The notes beneath the pieces were generated by a model. It saw nothing but the letters and a program-made list of their open reading frames with translations. It made no database searches and had not been told where the DNA came from. A stretch of 64,000 nt of DNA from assembly GCF_002933395.1 (NCBI RefSeq), contig NZ_PKFN01000007.1, positions 620,001 to 684,000 on the forward strand, written 5' to 3'. Below, in pieces: positions 7,699 to 17,280 of the stretch (position 1 is its first letter; the number at the start of each line of letters is the position of its first letter). The translations under genes and the position numbers were made by a program. This DNA is from Yoonia maritima (GTDB taxonomy: Bacteria > Pseudomonadota > Alphaproteobacteria > Rhodobacterales > Rhodobacteraceae).

Positions 7699-8344
7699 TC
7701 ACAACAGCCAAACTGAGTAGGACTGAAGCCCTGACACCGTCGATCAGGACCATTCCGGTGTTCGCTTCGAGTTTTTTGTGTAATGCTGCCATGCCAGCAC
7801 AGCCTAAAATCACGGTCGTGCTTCCGTCTTCATGCTTCGTGGCTAAGATTTCTTTGGACAGCGTATCGCAAGTATCTTCGGAAGCTTCCTCGATTGTCAG
7901 TACAGGAAGACCACTGGCGCGAATGGACTTGCAGTTTTTGCTAAATCCAAGGGCTTCTATGTTTTCTTCGATGACCGGTATCGATACATCCGTGGATGTG
8001 ACCACTGAAAAGCCCTGCCCCAAAAGTACAGCCATGGTATATGCGGCTTGTCCAATGCCTATCACCGGGCAATGGGCCCTGTGCCGCATTTCTGGAAGCC
8101 CGACATCGTCAAAGCAAGCAATGATGATCAGGTCAGCGTTCTTAACATCTTCGGACATAAGACCTGCGAGCAATCCCTTTGTCGCGGCCTCTCCATCTTC
8201 GCGCCCTTGTATCGCCTTTGGGCCATCGCTGTTAGTCCAGCCTGATACCTGAACTTCGGCGGGTGCGGCTGCACGTGCTACTGCCAACATGCTTTGCGTC
8301 ATCGCGTTCGTGGCGTTCGGGTTCATCAGGACAATTTTCATCAA
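7688..8344 (-). CDS. Asp/Glu/hydantoin racemase family protein
   Basis: 218 residues. The two catalytic cysteines of the family are visible: Cys77 in IIACFDDVG and Cys182 in VILGCAGMA. Enzymes of this family interconvert the stereoisomers of hydantoins, aspartate, glutamate or related acids. The last codons (SAT and the TGA stop) lie inside the right inverted repeat of the IS30 remnant; family members usually continue for some ten residues after this point, so the natural C terminus has probably been replaced. Its start overlaps the upstream permease stop by four bases, placing it last in the ABC importer operon and suggesting it acts on the imported compound. Confidence 0.75.
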   Translation of the reverse strand: MMKIVLMNPNATNAMTQSMLAVARAAAPAEVQVSGWTNSDGPKAIQGREDGEAATKGLLAGLMSEDVKNADLIIIACFDDVGLPEMRHRAHCPVIGIGQAAYTMAVLLGQGFSVVTSTDVSIPVIEENIEALGFSKNCKSIRASGLPVLTIEEASEDTCDTLSKEILATKHEDGSTTVILGCAGMAALHKKLEANTGMVLIDGVRASVLLSLAVVSAT

Positions 8345-9177
8345 AGCCCCTTCCCTGCATCAGAACCAAACCGCGAACGCCGCTTTCCCAATATCCAAAC
8401 GACAAACAAAAAGAAGCCTATCACACAAAGTGAGAATAGCGTTGTCAATGTTCCCAGCGCGTAGATAACCGGAGTGGTCACATTGGTCGTCATGCCGAAT
8501 ATTTCGAGAGGTAGCGTGTTGTATGACCCCGCTGTGAGCAACGTGCGCGCAAATTCATCATAGGATAAGGTAAATCCAAACAGCGCCACCCCGATCAGTG
8601 ACGGCGAGATGATTGGCACGACGACGAACCGGATCGTTTGCCATGCTGACGCCCCTTGATCGCGTGCGGCTTCCTCATAGCTTTTGTCGAAACGGTTAAA
8701 TACCGCAAACATAATCAACAGGCCAAAGGGCAATGTCCACGTCAGTTGGCTACCGAAACCTGAAGTGGCCCAGTGCACCCGAAACCCCAGTTGGTTAAAG
8801 ATCAAACCGACGCCCAAGGATATTAAGATAGATGGGATCACCAGTGACGTGATTGCCAGATAAAACAGCACCGAAGAACCCGCAAACCTTTTGCGGAAAG
8901 CCAGACCAGCCATGACTGAACCTACGACGGTTGTGATCATGACCATAAATCCAAGGATCAGCGACCTTCGGAACGCCCCCCAAATATCGCCGACAGCTTG
9001 CTGTTCAAATAGGTCACGGAACCAGTATAGCGATACACCATTCATTGGAAATGTCAGACCGCCTTGCGGCCCCTGAAACGATAGAAGGGCAATCGTCAGT
9101 GTTGGTCCGTAAAGGAACAATATGAAAAGGCCGAAAAAGCTGGCCAGAACGTAGAAAGACCGTGGTCGTTGTTCCAT
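8341..9177 (-). CDS. PotC-type ABC importer permease
   Basis: 278 residues with six predicted membrane spans. The coupling loop EEAARDQGASAWQTIRFVVVP is the EAA motif that docks on the ATPase. It resembles the second permease of spermidine/putrescine-type importers. It lies one base behind the first permease gene and overlaps the racemase gene by four bases. Substrate is unknown; polyamine-type, amino-acid-derived or small organic cations are possible for the family. Confidence 0.85.
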   Translation of the reverse strand: MEQRPRSFYVLASFFGLFILFLYGPTLTIALLSFQGPQGGLTFPMNGVSLYWFRDLFEQQAVGDIWGAFRRSLILGFMVMITTVVGSVMAGLAFRKRFAGSSVLFYLAITSLVIPSILISLGVGLIFNQLGFRVHWATSGFGSQLTWTLPFGLLIMFAVFNRFDKSYEEAARDQGASAWQTIRFVVVPIISPSLIGVALFGFTLSYDEFARTLLTAGSYNTLPLEIFGMTTNVTTPVIYALGTLTTLFSLCVIGFFLFVVWILGKRRSRFGSDAGKGL

Positions 9178-9178
9178 C

Positions 9179-10027
9179 TTATAATTCCTTTCGGATATTC
9201 ACGAACCGCAACATGATCGCGATCATGATGAGCACCGTGCACAACAAAACAACGGCAGTCGCAGCCGCGGAAGGATACTGCAGAAGCGCAATGTCATTTG
9301 AAATAAGCCGCCCGACATTCGCCTTTTGCGATCCGGACATGAAACGCACAGTGATAAAATCACCCATCACCAATGTGACGACAAAGATGGTACCAATCAT
9401 AATGCCCGGTTTCGTCAGCGGAATGATTAGATGGCACAGTGTCTGAAACCCGCTGGCGCCAGCATCACGCGCGGCCTCTAACAATGATTTGTCGATCCGC
9501 ATCATAGTGTTGAATATCGGGACAACCATGAACAGCGTGTAAAGATGAACGAACGCAAGGATCACCGAGAAATCCGAGTACAACAACCAATCAAGCGGCG
9601 CATCGATCACGCCCCAGGACATCAGGGTTTGGTTCGCGATCCCATTTCGACCCAAAAACGGAATCCATGAAATCATGCGAATGATGTTCGATGTCCAAAA
9701 TGGGATGGTGCATAGCAAAAACAGCGCGATTTGTGTGGTTTGACTGCGCACATGAAAAGCCAAAAAATATGCGACGGTAAAGCCGATGGCTAAGGTAAAG
9801 GCCCATGTAATGAATGCGTATTTAAATGTCGCGAAGAACACCTTGTAAGTCACTGGCGAATTGAACAAAAACTGATAATTCTCAAACTGAAAATCAGGAT
9901 AAATTGAGAACTCTGTTGCCCCCCAAAAGCTGACAATGACAATCATGATGATCGGCGCAACAAGGAATCCCAAAAGGATCACAGTAAGCGGCGCGGCTTG
10001 GAGCCAGGTTATAAGTGTTCGGTGCAT
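9179..10027 (-). CDS. PotB-type ABC importer permease
   Basis: 282 residues with about six membrane spans and the EAA coupling loop LLEAARDAGASGFQTLCHLI. It is the first permease of the PotABCD-like importer encoded on this strand in the order ATPase, binding protein, permease, permease, racemase. A hairpin in the gap before it may lower its expression relative to the binding protein. Confidence 0.85.
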   Translation of the reverse strand: MHRTLITWLQAAPLTVILLGFLVAPIIMIVIVSFWGATEFSIYPDFQFENYQFLFNSPVTYKVFFATFKYAFITWAFTLAIGFTVAYFLAFHVRSQTTQIALFLLCTIPFWTSNIIRMISWIPFLGRNGIANQTLMSWGVIDAPLDWLLYSDFSVILAFVHLYTLFMVVPIFNTMMRIDKSLLEAARDAGASGFQTLCHLIIPLTKPGIMIGTIFVVTLVMGDFITVRFMSGSQKANVGRLISNDIALLQYPSAAATAVVLLCTVLIMIAIMLRFVNIRKEL

Positions 10028-10051
10028 GGTTGCTCTCGATCAGGGCGTTTA

Positions 10052-10080
10052 CTGCGGAGAATGGCGAACACCCTCCGCAG
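10052..10080 (-). other. Intercistronic hairpin after binding-protein gene
   Basis: CTGCGGAG (10052-10059) pairs with CTCCGCAG (10073-10080). It lies in the 61-base gap between the solute-binding-protein gene and the first permease gene and has no T run. Confidence 0.6.
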
Positions 10081-10088
10081 CGGTTATA

Positions 10089-11354
10089 TTATGACGCGAT
10101 GAATTCGTTCCACTTGCGGACCATGTATTGGTTTTCGTCCATTACGGCGTTCCAACAAGCGACTGATCCCATCCGGTCATAGAACGACCCACCGTCACGG
10201 GTTTCACCAGCCTTAGCCAACACATCCCCTGTCGGAGACGTAATATCGCCTGTGGCTTGCTTGCCCTCGAACCAATAGCCCCACTCGTTTTCGGACATGT
10301 GGTTTTTCGACGTCTCAGGCACGGCAGAATAATAGCCCTGACGCATCAGGTAACCGCCGACCCAGCCATCAAGGTACCAGTTGATGTATTCATAGGCAGC
10401 GTCCAGCTCCATGCCGGACAGAGATTTTGACAGGCCGATACCACCACCCCAACTACGATACCCTTCTTCAAGCGGTTGATAGACGCACGGAATACCACGC
10501 GATTTAACGGCGGTGATTGCTGGCGACCACATCGACTGGATCACGACCTCGCCCGCCGCCATCAGGTTCACGCTTTCGTCGAATGTTTTCCAGAACGCGC
10601 GGAACTGCCCATTTTGTTTGGCCTCCGTGAAGATCGCAAAAGTCTTGTCAATTTCTTCACGGGTCATATTGCCTTTGTCGGCGTACTGGATTTCGCCCAT
10701 GGATTCACAAACCATGGCCATGTCCATGATCCCGATTGAAGAAATATCAAGGATCGAAGCCTTGCCTTTGAATTCAGGGTTCAAAAGTTCAGACCAGTTG
10801 TTGATCGGACGGTTGATCAGATCGGGGCGAATACCCAGCGTATCTGCGTTATAGATCGTCGGGATAAGCGTCATCCAACCCGTTTCTTCATCGGCAAATG
10901 CGTTACCATCGGGACCATCAACAAAGCCAACGCTATGCGGTGCAGTCCCCTGCGCGATTTCGCTTTCAGGAGTCAGTTTTCCGGACTTAAAAATGCCAAC
11001 GATTTTATCGTAGTTCGCGATTTTTGATGTATCCATCGCCTGCAGATTGCCTGTCGGCCAGACCTTTTTACAAATCCAATATTCAATATCGGCAATATCA
11101 AAGCTGTCTGGCTGCGTCGCCGCGCGCTGGGTCACGCTGTCACTATCCAGCGCAGTCATCGCAAGAGTGAAACCAAGGTCTTCTTTCACCTTATTGGCCA
11201 CGTCATTCAGGTTCGACACACCGGTGCCAAATTGGCGAAGTGTTATGTCTTTGATTTCTTGGGCCCAAACCATTGGGGCTGGCAAGGCTGACGCAGCGAC
11301 GGCCGCCGCCCCGTTTTTCAACACCGCACGGCGGCTATAACGCATTTTAGACAT
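10089..11354 (-). CDS. PotD-type ABC solute-binding protein
   Basis: 421 residues. The N terminus MRYSRRAVLKNGAAAVAASA is a twin-arginine signal ending near an AQ cleavage site, so the folded protein is exported by Tat to the periplasm. The rest resembles extracellular solute-binding proteins of the spermidine/putrescine group. Its neighbours are the ATPase gene upstream and two permease genes downstream. The ligand is not evident; the racemase in the operon argues for a chiral amino acid or hydantoin-like compound rather than a simple polyamine, which is inference. Confidence 0.85.
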   Translation of the reverse strand: MSKMRYSRRAVLKNGAAAVAASALPAPMVWAQEIKDITLRQFGTGVSNLNDVANKVKEDLGFTLAMTALDSDSVTQRAATQPDSFDIADIEYWICKKVWPTGNLQAMDTSKIANYDKIVGIFKSGKLTPESEIAQGTAPHSVGFVDGPDGNAFADEETGWMTLIPTIYNADTLGIRPDLINRPINNWSELLNPEFKGKASILDISSIGIMDMAMVCESMGEIQYADKGNMTREEIDKTFAIFTEAKQNGQFRAFWKTFDESVNLMAAGEVVIQSMWSPAITAVKSRGIPCVYQPLEEGYRSWGGGIGLSKSLSGMELDAAYEYINWYLDGWVGGYLMRQGYYSAVPETSKNHMSENEWGYWFEGKQATGDITSPTGDVLAKAGETRDGGSFYDRMGSVACWNAVMDENQYMVRKWNEFIAS

Positions 11355-11378
11355 ATCTATTGTCCCTTGTTGTTAGAT

Positions 11379-12353
11379 TTATGCTTGGAGGCGGTGTAGC
11401 CGCCCCTCGTCCCAAGCGAGCGTGACCGCATCGCCTGGATTTTTTGGTGAGTGATAAAAAGTCTCTTCGGGCAGCAGTGCGAGGATCTCCTCACCGCCTT
11501 CTGTGGTGGCAGTCATGGCAACATGGGCGCCTTGGAACTCTACCCCGGTAACGGTGGCTGGCAATCCGTTGTCGGCCAAGGTGACTGCGTCGGCACGCAA
11601 CGCGACTTTGCTGCCATCCAATGAGATAACGTTGTGCCCCCCCATGAAACGGGCGACAAATTCGGTGCGAGGCGCGTTGAAAACATCACGCGCAGAGCCC
11701 GCCTGTTCGATGACTGCGTTATTCATAACGACCATCACATCAGCCAATGCAAGCGCTTCGTCCTGTCCGTGCGTGACGTGAATAAACGTAATCCCAAGCT
11801 CGCGCTGTATCCGTTTCAGCTCTGCACGCATACGCACCCGCAAAAACGGATCAAGCGCAGAAAGCGGTTCGTCCAGCAACAACACCTTCGGCTTGGTTAT
11901 CAATGCACGCGCCAGCGCCACCCGTTGCTGCTGCCCGCCAGAAAGCTGATCCGGCAGACGGTCCGCATAGTCATTCATATCGACAAGTTCGAGTAATTCG
12001 TTCGCTTGACCATAGCGCGTGGGCTTATCAACACCCTTCATCCGCAAGGAAAACGCAACGTTGTCACGTACAGACAAATGCGGAAACAGCGCGTAGTTTT
12101 GGAACATCATTGCCGTCCCCCGCTTTGCTGGGGCGAGATGCGACACATCCAGGCCATCAAGCACGATGGACCCATCTGAAACGCTTTCGTGGCCCGCAAT
12201 CATCCGCAACGTAGATGATTTTCCACACCCTGACGGCCCCAACAGACAAACGTAACGCCCCGCATTAAAAATGTGGTTCAAGTCCCGCACCGCCACAGTG
12301 TCTCCATAGCGTTTGGTCAGATGGACAAGTTCGAGATCATATCCTGTGCGCAT
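11379..12353 (-). CDS. PotA-type ABC importer ATPase
   Basis: 324 residues. Walker [13 protein letters not shown], signature LSGGQQQRVALARAL and Walker B VLLLDEPLSALD are intact, followed by a C-terminal TOBE-like domain from about residue 240. It is the first gene of the importer operon and is read away from the GntR regulator gene. The 237-base divergent region contains a GntR-type palindrome, so the operon is probably controlled by that regulator. Confidence 0.9.
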   Translation of the reverse strand: MRTGYDLELVHLTKRYGDTVAVRDLNHIFNAGRYVCLLGPSGCGKSSTLRMIAGHESVSDGSIVLDGLDVSHLAPAKRGTAMMFQNYALFPHLSVRDNVAFSLRMKGVDKPTRYGQANELLELVDMNDYADRLPDQLSGGQQQRVALARALITKPKVLLLDEPLSALDPFLRVRMRAELKRIQRELGITFIHVTHGQDEALALADVMVVMNNAVIEQAGSARDVFNAPRTEFVARFMGGHNVISLDGSKVALRADAVTLADNGLPATVTGVEFQGAHVAMTATTEGGEEILALLPEETFYHSPKNPGDAVTLAWDEGRLHRLQA

Positions 12354-12497
12354 TGCCGCTCCAAAATGTTTGCATCCTCACGTTCAGCGAAACATTCAAA
12401 GCTGTGCAGTGTTTTTTTACTGCTCACACCCCCTCATCATCGAGATGCGCAAATTTTCAGCAATTGCGATCAGCATGTGCGCAACTTTAATCACAAT

Positions 12498-12509
12498 ATT
12501 GTATACAAT
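12498..12509. promoter_or_regulatory. GntR-type operator palindrome
   Basis: ATTGTATACAAT is a perfect 12-bp palindrome in the divergent region between the ABC importer ATPase and the GntR gene. FCD-type GntR regulators often bind palindromes centred on GTATAC. It shares the core TTGTATACAA with the malonate operator at 28084. Confidence 0.6.
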
Positions 12510-12590
12510 TTAGATCATGACAGATATTCACGATCCTCCCTTGGCCTTCCAACCAGACCCGATCAGAATCAAATTGAGGAGTATGCAGTC

Positions 12591-13277
12591 ATGAAAAACA
12601 CTCAGGTTAAATCCGGGTCTGCCGAATATGTTGCAGAGGCCATCGAACTCGCGATCCACGAACACCGCCTTATACCGGGTATGAAACTGGGCGAGGACGA
12701 ACTAAGCGAAGTCTATGGTGTCAGTCGGACAATCATCCGCGCCGCGCTTCAAAGCCTATCGCACGACCGCCTGATCGAACTTAAGCGAAACCGCGGTGCG
12801 TTTGTGGCGCAGCCATCCGTCGCCGAGGCGATCGAAGTCTTTGAAGCGCGATCGCTGTTAGAGCCCCGCACAGCGCGATCAGCCGCCGAACGCATGACAG
12901 AGCAAGACATCAGATCACTGCAAAACCATATCGATGCTGAACATACTGCAATCGACAATGGCGAAAGCGGGCGCGCGCTGTATCTATCTGGGCTTTTTCA
13001 CATTGAGATTGCCCGTATTGCAGACCAAAAAACAATCGCCGCATTTATTACACAACTTATTTCGCGTTCATCTTTAATCATTGCGCTATACTGGGAACGT
13101 CGGGCTGCCCTGTGTGAAAGTCATGCCCATCACGCCTTGATCGAAGCCTTTCGAAATCAAGACGGCGATCAAGCCGAAGCGTTAATGAAAAGCCATCTCA
13201 TTGATCTGCTCACATCTCTTGACCTCCGCTCAAGGAAATCGGCCCCCTCCTCGTTACATGAAGCGCTAAAGTCATGA
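12591..13277 (+). CDS. GntR-family regulator (FCD subfamily)
   Basis: 228 residues. The start is ATG 12591, preceded by TTGAGGAG; the longer open frame upstream lacks a binding site and covers the operator. A winged helix-turn-helix (about 12-75; LSEVYGVSRTIIRAALQSLS) is followed by an all-helical FCD ligand-binding domain with the usual Asp/His metal-site residues, for example HIEIA and HHALIEAF. It is divergent from the PotABCD-like operon and probably represses it until the ligand appears. It overlaps the following GNAT gene by four bases. Confidence 0.85.
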   Translation: MKNTQVKSGSAEYVAEAIELAIHEHRLIPGMKLGEDELSEVYGVSRTIIRAALQSLSHDRLIELKRNRGAFVAQPSVAEAIEVFEARSLLEPRTARSAAERMTEQDIRSLQNHIDAEHTAIDNGESGRALYLSGLFHIEIARIADQKTIAAFITQLISRSSLIIALYWERRAALCESHAHHALIEAFRNQDGDQAEALMKSHLIDLLTSLDLRSRKSAPSSLHEALKS

Positions 13278-14110
13278 CACCAATGTTTCGGACATCCACC
13301 CAAGCAGAAATATATACCATGCTCGATTGGGCTGCCGCAGAAGGGTGGAATCCGGGTATTGATGACGCATCGGTGTTTTTTCAAACTGACATGCACGGTT
13401 TTTTCGTTGCCGAACTCGATGGCGCTATTGTCGCCGCAATCTCAGTCGTAAACCACAACGACGACATGGCATTTCTTGGTCTTTACCTTTGTGGTCCCAT
13501 GTATCGTGGCAAAGGGATTGGTTATGGTCTTTGGAAATATGCGCTGGCGCATGCTGGACCGCGCACAGTCGGGCTGGATGGTGTAAAAGAGCAGCAGGCG
13601 AACTATGCCCGTTCTGGCTTTACTCTCGCTGGGGCGAGTACAAGAATGCAAGGTTGTATTCCGCAGGTGCTTACCGACGACATACGGCCAATCAACTATG
13701 AATTAGACGTCGAAGTTATTACGCAGCTGGATGGCGCGGCGAATGGGTATGCACGTGACGCATTCCTTTCGGGTTGGACCAACGACACCGATGAACGAAA
13801 GACCTTGGTTTACGAAACGAACGGCACTGTGACTGGCTTCGCCACGATACGCCGCTGTAAAAGCGGACATAAAGTCGGCCCCGTCATTGCACCCAATTCG
13901 GACATCGCACTAAAATTACTGTCAGCAGCAGCAAAACATATGTCTGCGCACCAAGTCATTATCGATATGACGGATGGGCAACCGCAGTTCAAAGATCAAC
14001 TGATCACATTCGGGTTTGAACCCATATTTGAGACAGCGCGCATGTATCGCGGCACGCCCCCCAAAAAGAATGCAACACTTTTCGCAATCGCGACGATGGA
14101 GCTTGGATAA
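13274..14110 (+). CDS. GNAT-family N-acetyltransferase, two-domain
   Basis: 278 residues. The first half holds the acetyl-CoA-binding motif RGKGIGYGLW (about residues 78-87) and the usual GNAT strand pattern. The second half, about 140-278, resembles the extra domain of YitH-like GNAT proteins. The substrate is unknown. Translation is coupled to the GntR gene by a four-base overlap, so it may acetylate or detoxify the imported compound; this is inference. Confidence 0.75.
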   Translation: MTPMFRTSTQAEIYTMLDWAAAEGWNPGIDDASVFFQTDMHGFFVAELDGAIVAAISVVNHNDDMAFLGLYLCGPMYRGKGIGYGLWKYALAHAGPRTVGLDGVKEQQANYARSGFTLAGASTRMQGCIPQVLTDDIRPINYELDVEVITQLDGAANGYARDAFLSGWTNDTDERKTLVYETNGTVTGFATIRRCKSGHKVGPVIAPNSDIALKLLSAAAKHMSAHQVIIDMTDGQPQFKDQLITFGFEPIFETARMYRGTPPKKNATLFAIATMELG

Positions 14111-14146
14111 TGCCCAGCGGACAATGCTTAACTGGCGGCGTGGGGT

Positions 14147-15451
14147 TCAACCCAACATCAAGTCAGGTAAAAACGTTACAATTTGCGGAAACACAACGAT
14201 CAGAACAATCGCCAAAAGCAAGACGCACAGAAATGGGAATGTCGCCAGTGCGATTTCCCCAATGCCCCTGCCCGTCATCGACTTTAGAACGATCAGGTTG
14301 AAACCAACTGGTGGCGTAATCTGCGCGCATTCGATCACGATAACAGCGTAAACACCGAACCAAATCGGGTCGATGCCGGCAGCTTTTATCATTGGTAGGA
14401 CGACGGAGCTCGACAGCACGAGAATTGATATACCTTCCAAAAAACAGCCCAATATCAAGAAAAAAAACGTCAAAACGACGATCAGAACTGTGGCTGAAAG
14501 GTCAAATTGATTTACCCAATTGGCCGCCGCACGTGGAAGGTCTGCAAAGCCAACCGCAATCGAAAGACAGGCAGCGCATGCGATAATAAATGAAATCATG
14601 CATGAAATCCGTGTAGCGGATAATAGGCTTTCCATGAACATTGTTTTGCTCATCGTGCCATTCACGAACGCAAGAATAAGCGCGCCAACGATACCAATGG
14701 ATGCCGCTTCGGTTGGTGTCGCAATCCCACCATAGATCGACCCGATGATCGCAATGATCAGCGCGACAACAGGCAGCAGTTCTTTTGAGGCGCGTAGCTT
14801 TTCGGTGAATGGTATGCGCGGGGGTTGATCGCCTTGCTTATCAGGGTGCAGGCGCGACCAAATCGCAATATAGCCAGAAAAGAGAACGATCAACATCACC
14901 CCGGGGACAATACCAGCGATGAATAACCGCGCGACAGATTGCTGGGCAATCACGCCATAGACAATCATGATAATGGACGGTGGGATCAACAGACCAAACG
15001 TTCCCGCACCAGCCAATGACCCGATCATCATGCGTCTATCATAGTTACGCGCGCTCAGTTCTGGGATGCTCATTCGGCCAACAGTTGCACATGTGACCGC
15101 TGACGATCCAGATACCGCCGCCATAACACCGCAACCAATCACATTGACATGCATTAACCCACCCGGAAGCCCTGCAACCCAAGGGGATAAACCGCGAAAC
15201 AGGCTTGATGATAACCCTGAACGCATCAGAATTTCGCCCATCCAAACAAACAACGGCAACGCAGTCAAAGCCCAGCCCCAGCTTGCGTCCCACATCGTCG
15301 CTGACATAATCGAACCGGGATCAAGCGGTGCAAAAAAGGTAAACATAATCAAAGCTGTAGACAGCAATGACAACGCGATCCACACGCCGGTCCCCAGTAA
15401 GACAAGCAAGCTTATGATTAGAACGATAGTGGCTATTGTGATGCTATCCAT
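14147..15451 (-). CDS. dctM: TRAP transporter large permease (DctM)
   Basis: 434 residues with about twelve membrane spans. Typical DctM elements are GLLIPPSIIMIVYG and the C-terminal ITPPVGFNLIVLKSM. With the small permease and the binding protein it forms a sodium-driven importer of organic acids or similar solutes. It follows the small-permease gene after five bases and converges with the GNAT gene; no terminator is visible between them. Confidence 0.93.
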   Translation of the reverse strand: MDSITIATIVLIISLLVLLGTGVWIALSLLSTALIMFTFFAPLDPGSIMSATMWDASWGWALTALPLFVWMGEILMRSGLSSSLFRGLSPWVAGLPGGLMHVNVIGCGVMAAVSGSSAVTCATVGRMSIPELSARNYDRRMMIGSLAGAGTFGLLIPPSIIMIVYGVIAQQSVARLFIAGIVPGVMLIVLFSGYIAIWSRLHPDKQGDQPPRIPFTEKLRASKELLPVVALIIAIIGSIYGGIATPTEAASIGIVGALILAFVNGTMSKTMFMESLLSATRISCMISFIIACAACLSIAVGFADLPRAAANWVNQFDLSATVLIVVLTFFFLILGCFLEGISILVLSSSVVLPMIKAAGIDPIWFGVYAVIVIECAQITPPVGFNLIVLKSMTGRGIGEIALATFPFLCVLLLAIVLIVVFPQIVTFLPDLMLG

Positions 15452-15456
15452 CAGTG

Positions 15457-15963
15457 TTACTCTGCCGCTCCATCTATGTTCACCTCATAACCCGCTGTTT
15501 TTCCATAAAAAATAAGCGTTGCCTGTTCAGCGATACCGATGGTTAACGTGATCAAACCAAACGCGACGCCGCTTTGTGGTATCCACAACGGCATGGCGAC
15601 CATTCCGGGACTAAGATCGCCGAAATCAAAAGATTGAATTGTGAACAGTGTCATCTGCCAAGCAGCGTACCCTGAAATTGCGATCCCGATCGAACAACAC
15701 CACAGTTCAATGATCCGATGTGCGCCTTTGGGCAAAAATTGCGACACAAGACTAATACGCACATGTCCCCCGTTCGCAAACGTGTACGCAAGTCCAAGAA
15801 AGGTCGACGCAGCAAGGCAAAACCCTGCAACTTCAGTGGTTTCTATTGCAACATGAAACTGCCGTGCGACGATCTGAACAATCGTAACCACAGCGATGGA
15901 TGCCAAGAAGAATGCCGCGGCAAACCCGCAAACAGAGTACAGCCTATTGAGGTTTTTTCGCAT
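15457..15963 (-). CDS. dctQ: TRAP transporter small permease (DctQ)
   Basis: 168 residues from the ATG at 15963, which follows an AGGATC-like site; a start 14 codons further upstream is open but would overlap the leader hairpin. Four membrane spans are predicted, as normal for DctQ. It links the periplasmic binding protein to the DctM channel. Confidence 0.88.
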   Translation of the reverse strand: MRKNLNRLYSVCGFAAAFFLASIAVVTIVQIVARQFHVAIETTEVAGFCLAASTFLGLAYTFANGGHVRISLVSQFLPKGAHRIIELWCCSIGIAISGYAAWQMTLFTIQSFDFGDLSPGMVAMPLWIPQSGVAFGLITLTIGIAEQATLIFYGKTAGYEVNIDGAAE

Positions 15964-15982
15964 ATATTGATCCTGAAATTTA

Positions 15983-16002
15983 GCCGACGGAATACCGCCG
16001 GC
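15983..16002 (-). other. Intercistronic hairpin after dctP
   Basis: GCCGACGG (15983-15990) pairs with CCGCCGGC (15995-16002) with one mismatch around an AATA loop, in the 49-base gap between the binding-protein and small-permease genes. Confidence 0.5.
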
Positions 16003-16012
16003 CAACCGTCAA

Positions 16013-16996
16013 TTATTCGCTCGATGCACGGTAGGCTTCAAGAACGGCAAGCTCGTCCTCGGATGCTTCAGCGCTCCATTCTTCGATCATGACTTCACCG
16101 ATTTCTTCAAGCGCCTGTAGCAATTCTGGCGATGCATCTGCCACCGTCATGCCATGTTCTTTCAAGACTGCGACGCTATTTTCGCCCGCGATGCGGCTCA
16201 TCTCGTAACCGCGCAATGTCGCGGCTTCGCCAGCGGCAATGATCGCGGCTTGCAGGTCTTCGGGCAACGCCCCGAGCGCACGTTGGTTTACGATGATGCC
16301 GTTTTTGTTGTGCATCGAGCCAGTGTAGGTGAAATCGGAAACATAATCCCATGCTTGGATATCGTTACCTGTCTGGCCCGATGTAAATAGCGCATCAATG
16401 AGGCCGGTTGAAAACGCTTGTGGCACCTCTGCATAAGGCAGGATCGTTGCGTCAAAGCCAAGCAGTTCGCCCATCCGTTGGGTCGAGGTGGAGTAAATAC
16501 GCATTTTCACACCATCGAACTGCTCAACTGATTCAATTGGAAATTTCGTATAAAATCCCTGCCCCGGCCAAGGCTGATAAGCAAGGATCTTCATGCCGTC
16601 GTCTTCGAAAACACGATCAAACCAGGGTTTTTGTGCCTCCATCAATCTTACTGATGATTCATAGTCGCCTGCAACATTTGGAAGACTATCAAGCACATAC
16701 ATCGGGCTTTCATTGCCGTAGACCCCAAACCGAATTTCCCCCAACTGGATCTGACCGGCCTGAACAGCGCGACGGATTGCATCTAATTTGATCAATTCGC
16801 CATTTGAACGCAGATCAATGGATAGTTCACCGTTGCTGGCCTCTTCCACTTCCTCGATGAACATGCGGATGTTTTGCGTGAAAAAACTATCCTCTGGATA
16901 GCCCGATGCCATAATCCAAGTTGTCTGGGCTGATGCATGCGCCGCAAATGAAATGGCTGCGCATGCCGTCAGTGTAATCTTCGAAAAAACATTCAT
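16013..16996 (-). CDS. dctP: TRAP transporter solute-binding protein (DctP)
   Basis: 327 residues. A Sec signal peptide (MNVFSKITLTACAAISFAAH, cleaved near ASA-QT) directs it to the periplasm. The segment VKMRIYSTSTQRMGELLG contains the conserved arginine that grips the carboxylate of the ligand in DctP proteins. The ligand is unknown. It is the first gene of the TRAP operon and is read divergently from the polyamine genes, with 284 bases between. That gap shows no clear operator or gene. Confidence 0.92.
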   Translation of the reverse strand: MNVFSKITLTACAAISFAAHASAQTTWIMASGYPEDSFFTQNIRMFIEEVEEASNGELSIDLRSNGELIKLDAIRRAVQAGQIQLGEIRFGVYGNESPMYVLDSLPNVAGDYESSVRLMEAQKPWFDRVFEDDGMKILAYQPWPGQGFYTKFPIESVEQFDGVKMRIYSTSTQRMGELLGFDATILPYAEVPQAFSTGLIDALFTSGQTGNDIQAWDYVSDFTYTGSMHNKNGIIVNQRALGALPEDLQAAIIAAGEAATLRGYEMSRIAGENSVAVLKEHGMTVADASPELLQALEEIGEVMIEEWSAEASEDELAVLEAYRASSE

Positions 16997-17280
16997 AGCG
17001 TGATCCTATTCCGCAAATTTCAGAATAACTGTGTTCGCCCGCCGCTATATCCAGCAATAGAAGCCGTCAGAACAAAAGCCGCTTCAATAACTTATGCCGC
17101 TTATTTAGGCTGGCAAAATGTAAATTGCCTTCGTGTAAGGTGCTTCGCAAAGGCAGAAATCATAATCGCGGCACTTCGTTGTGCTGCTTGATGCGCAGAA
17201 AAACCGCAATTTGTTTGCGCCTGCCTCGTGATAGATTTAATGGCAGAGTTACAATGCTTGACCACCGCAGAGGTTCACAG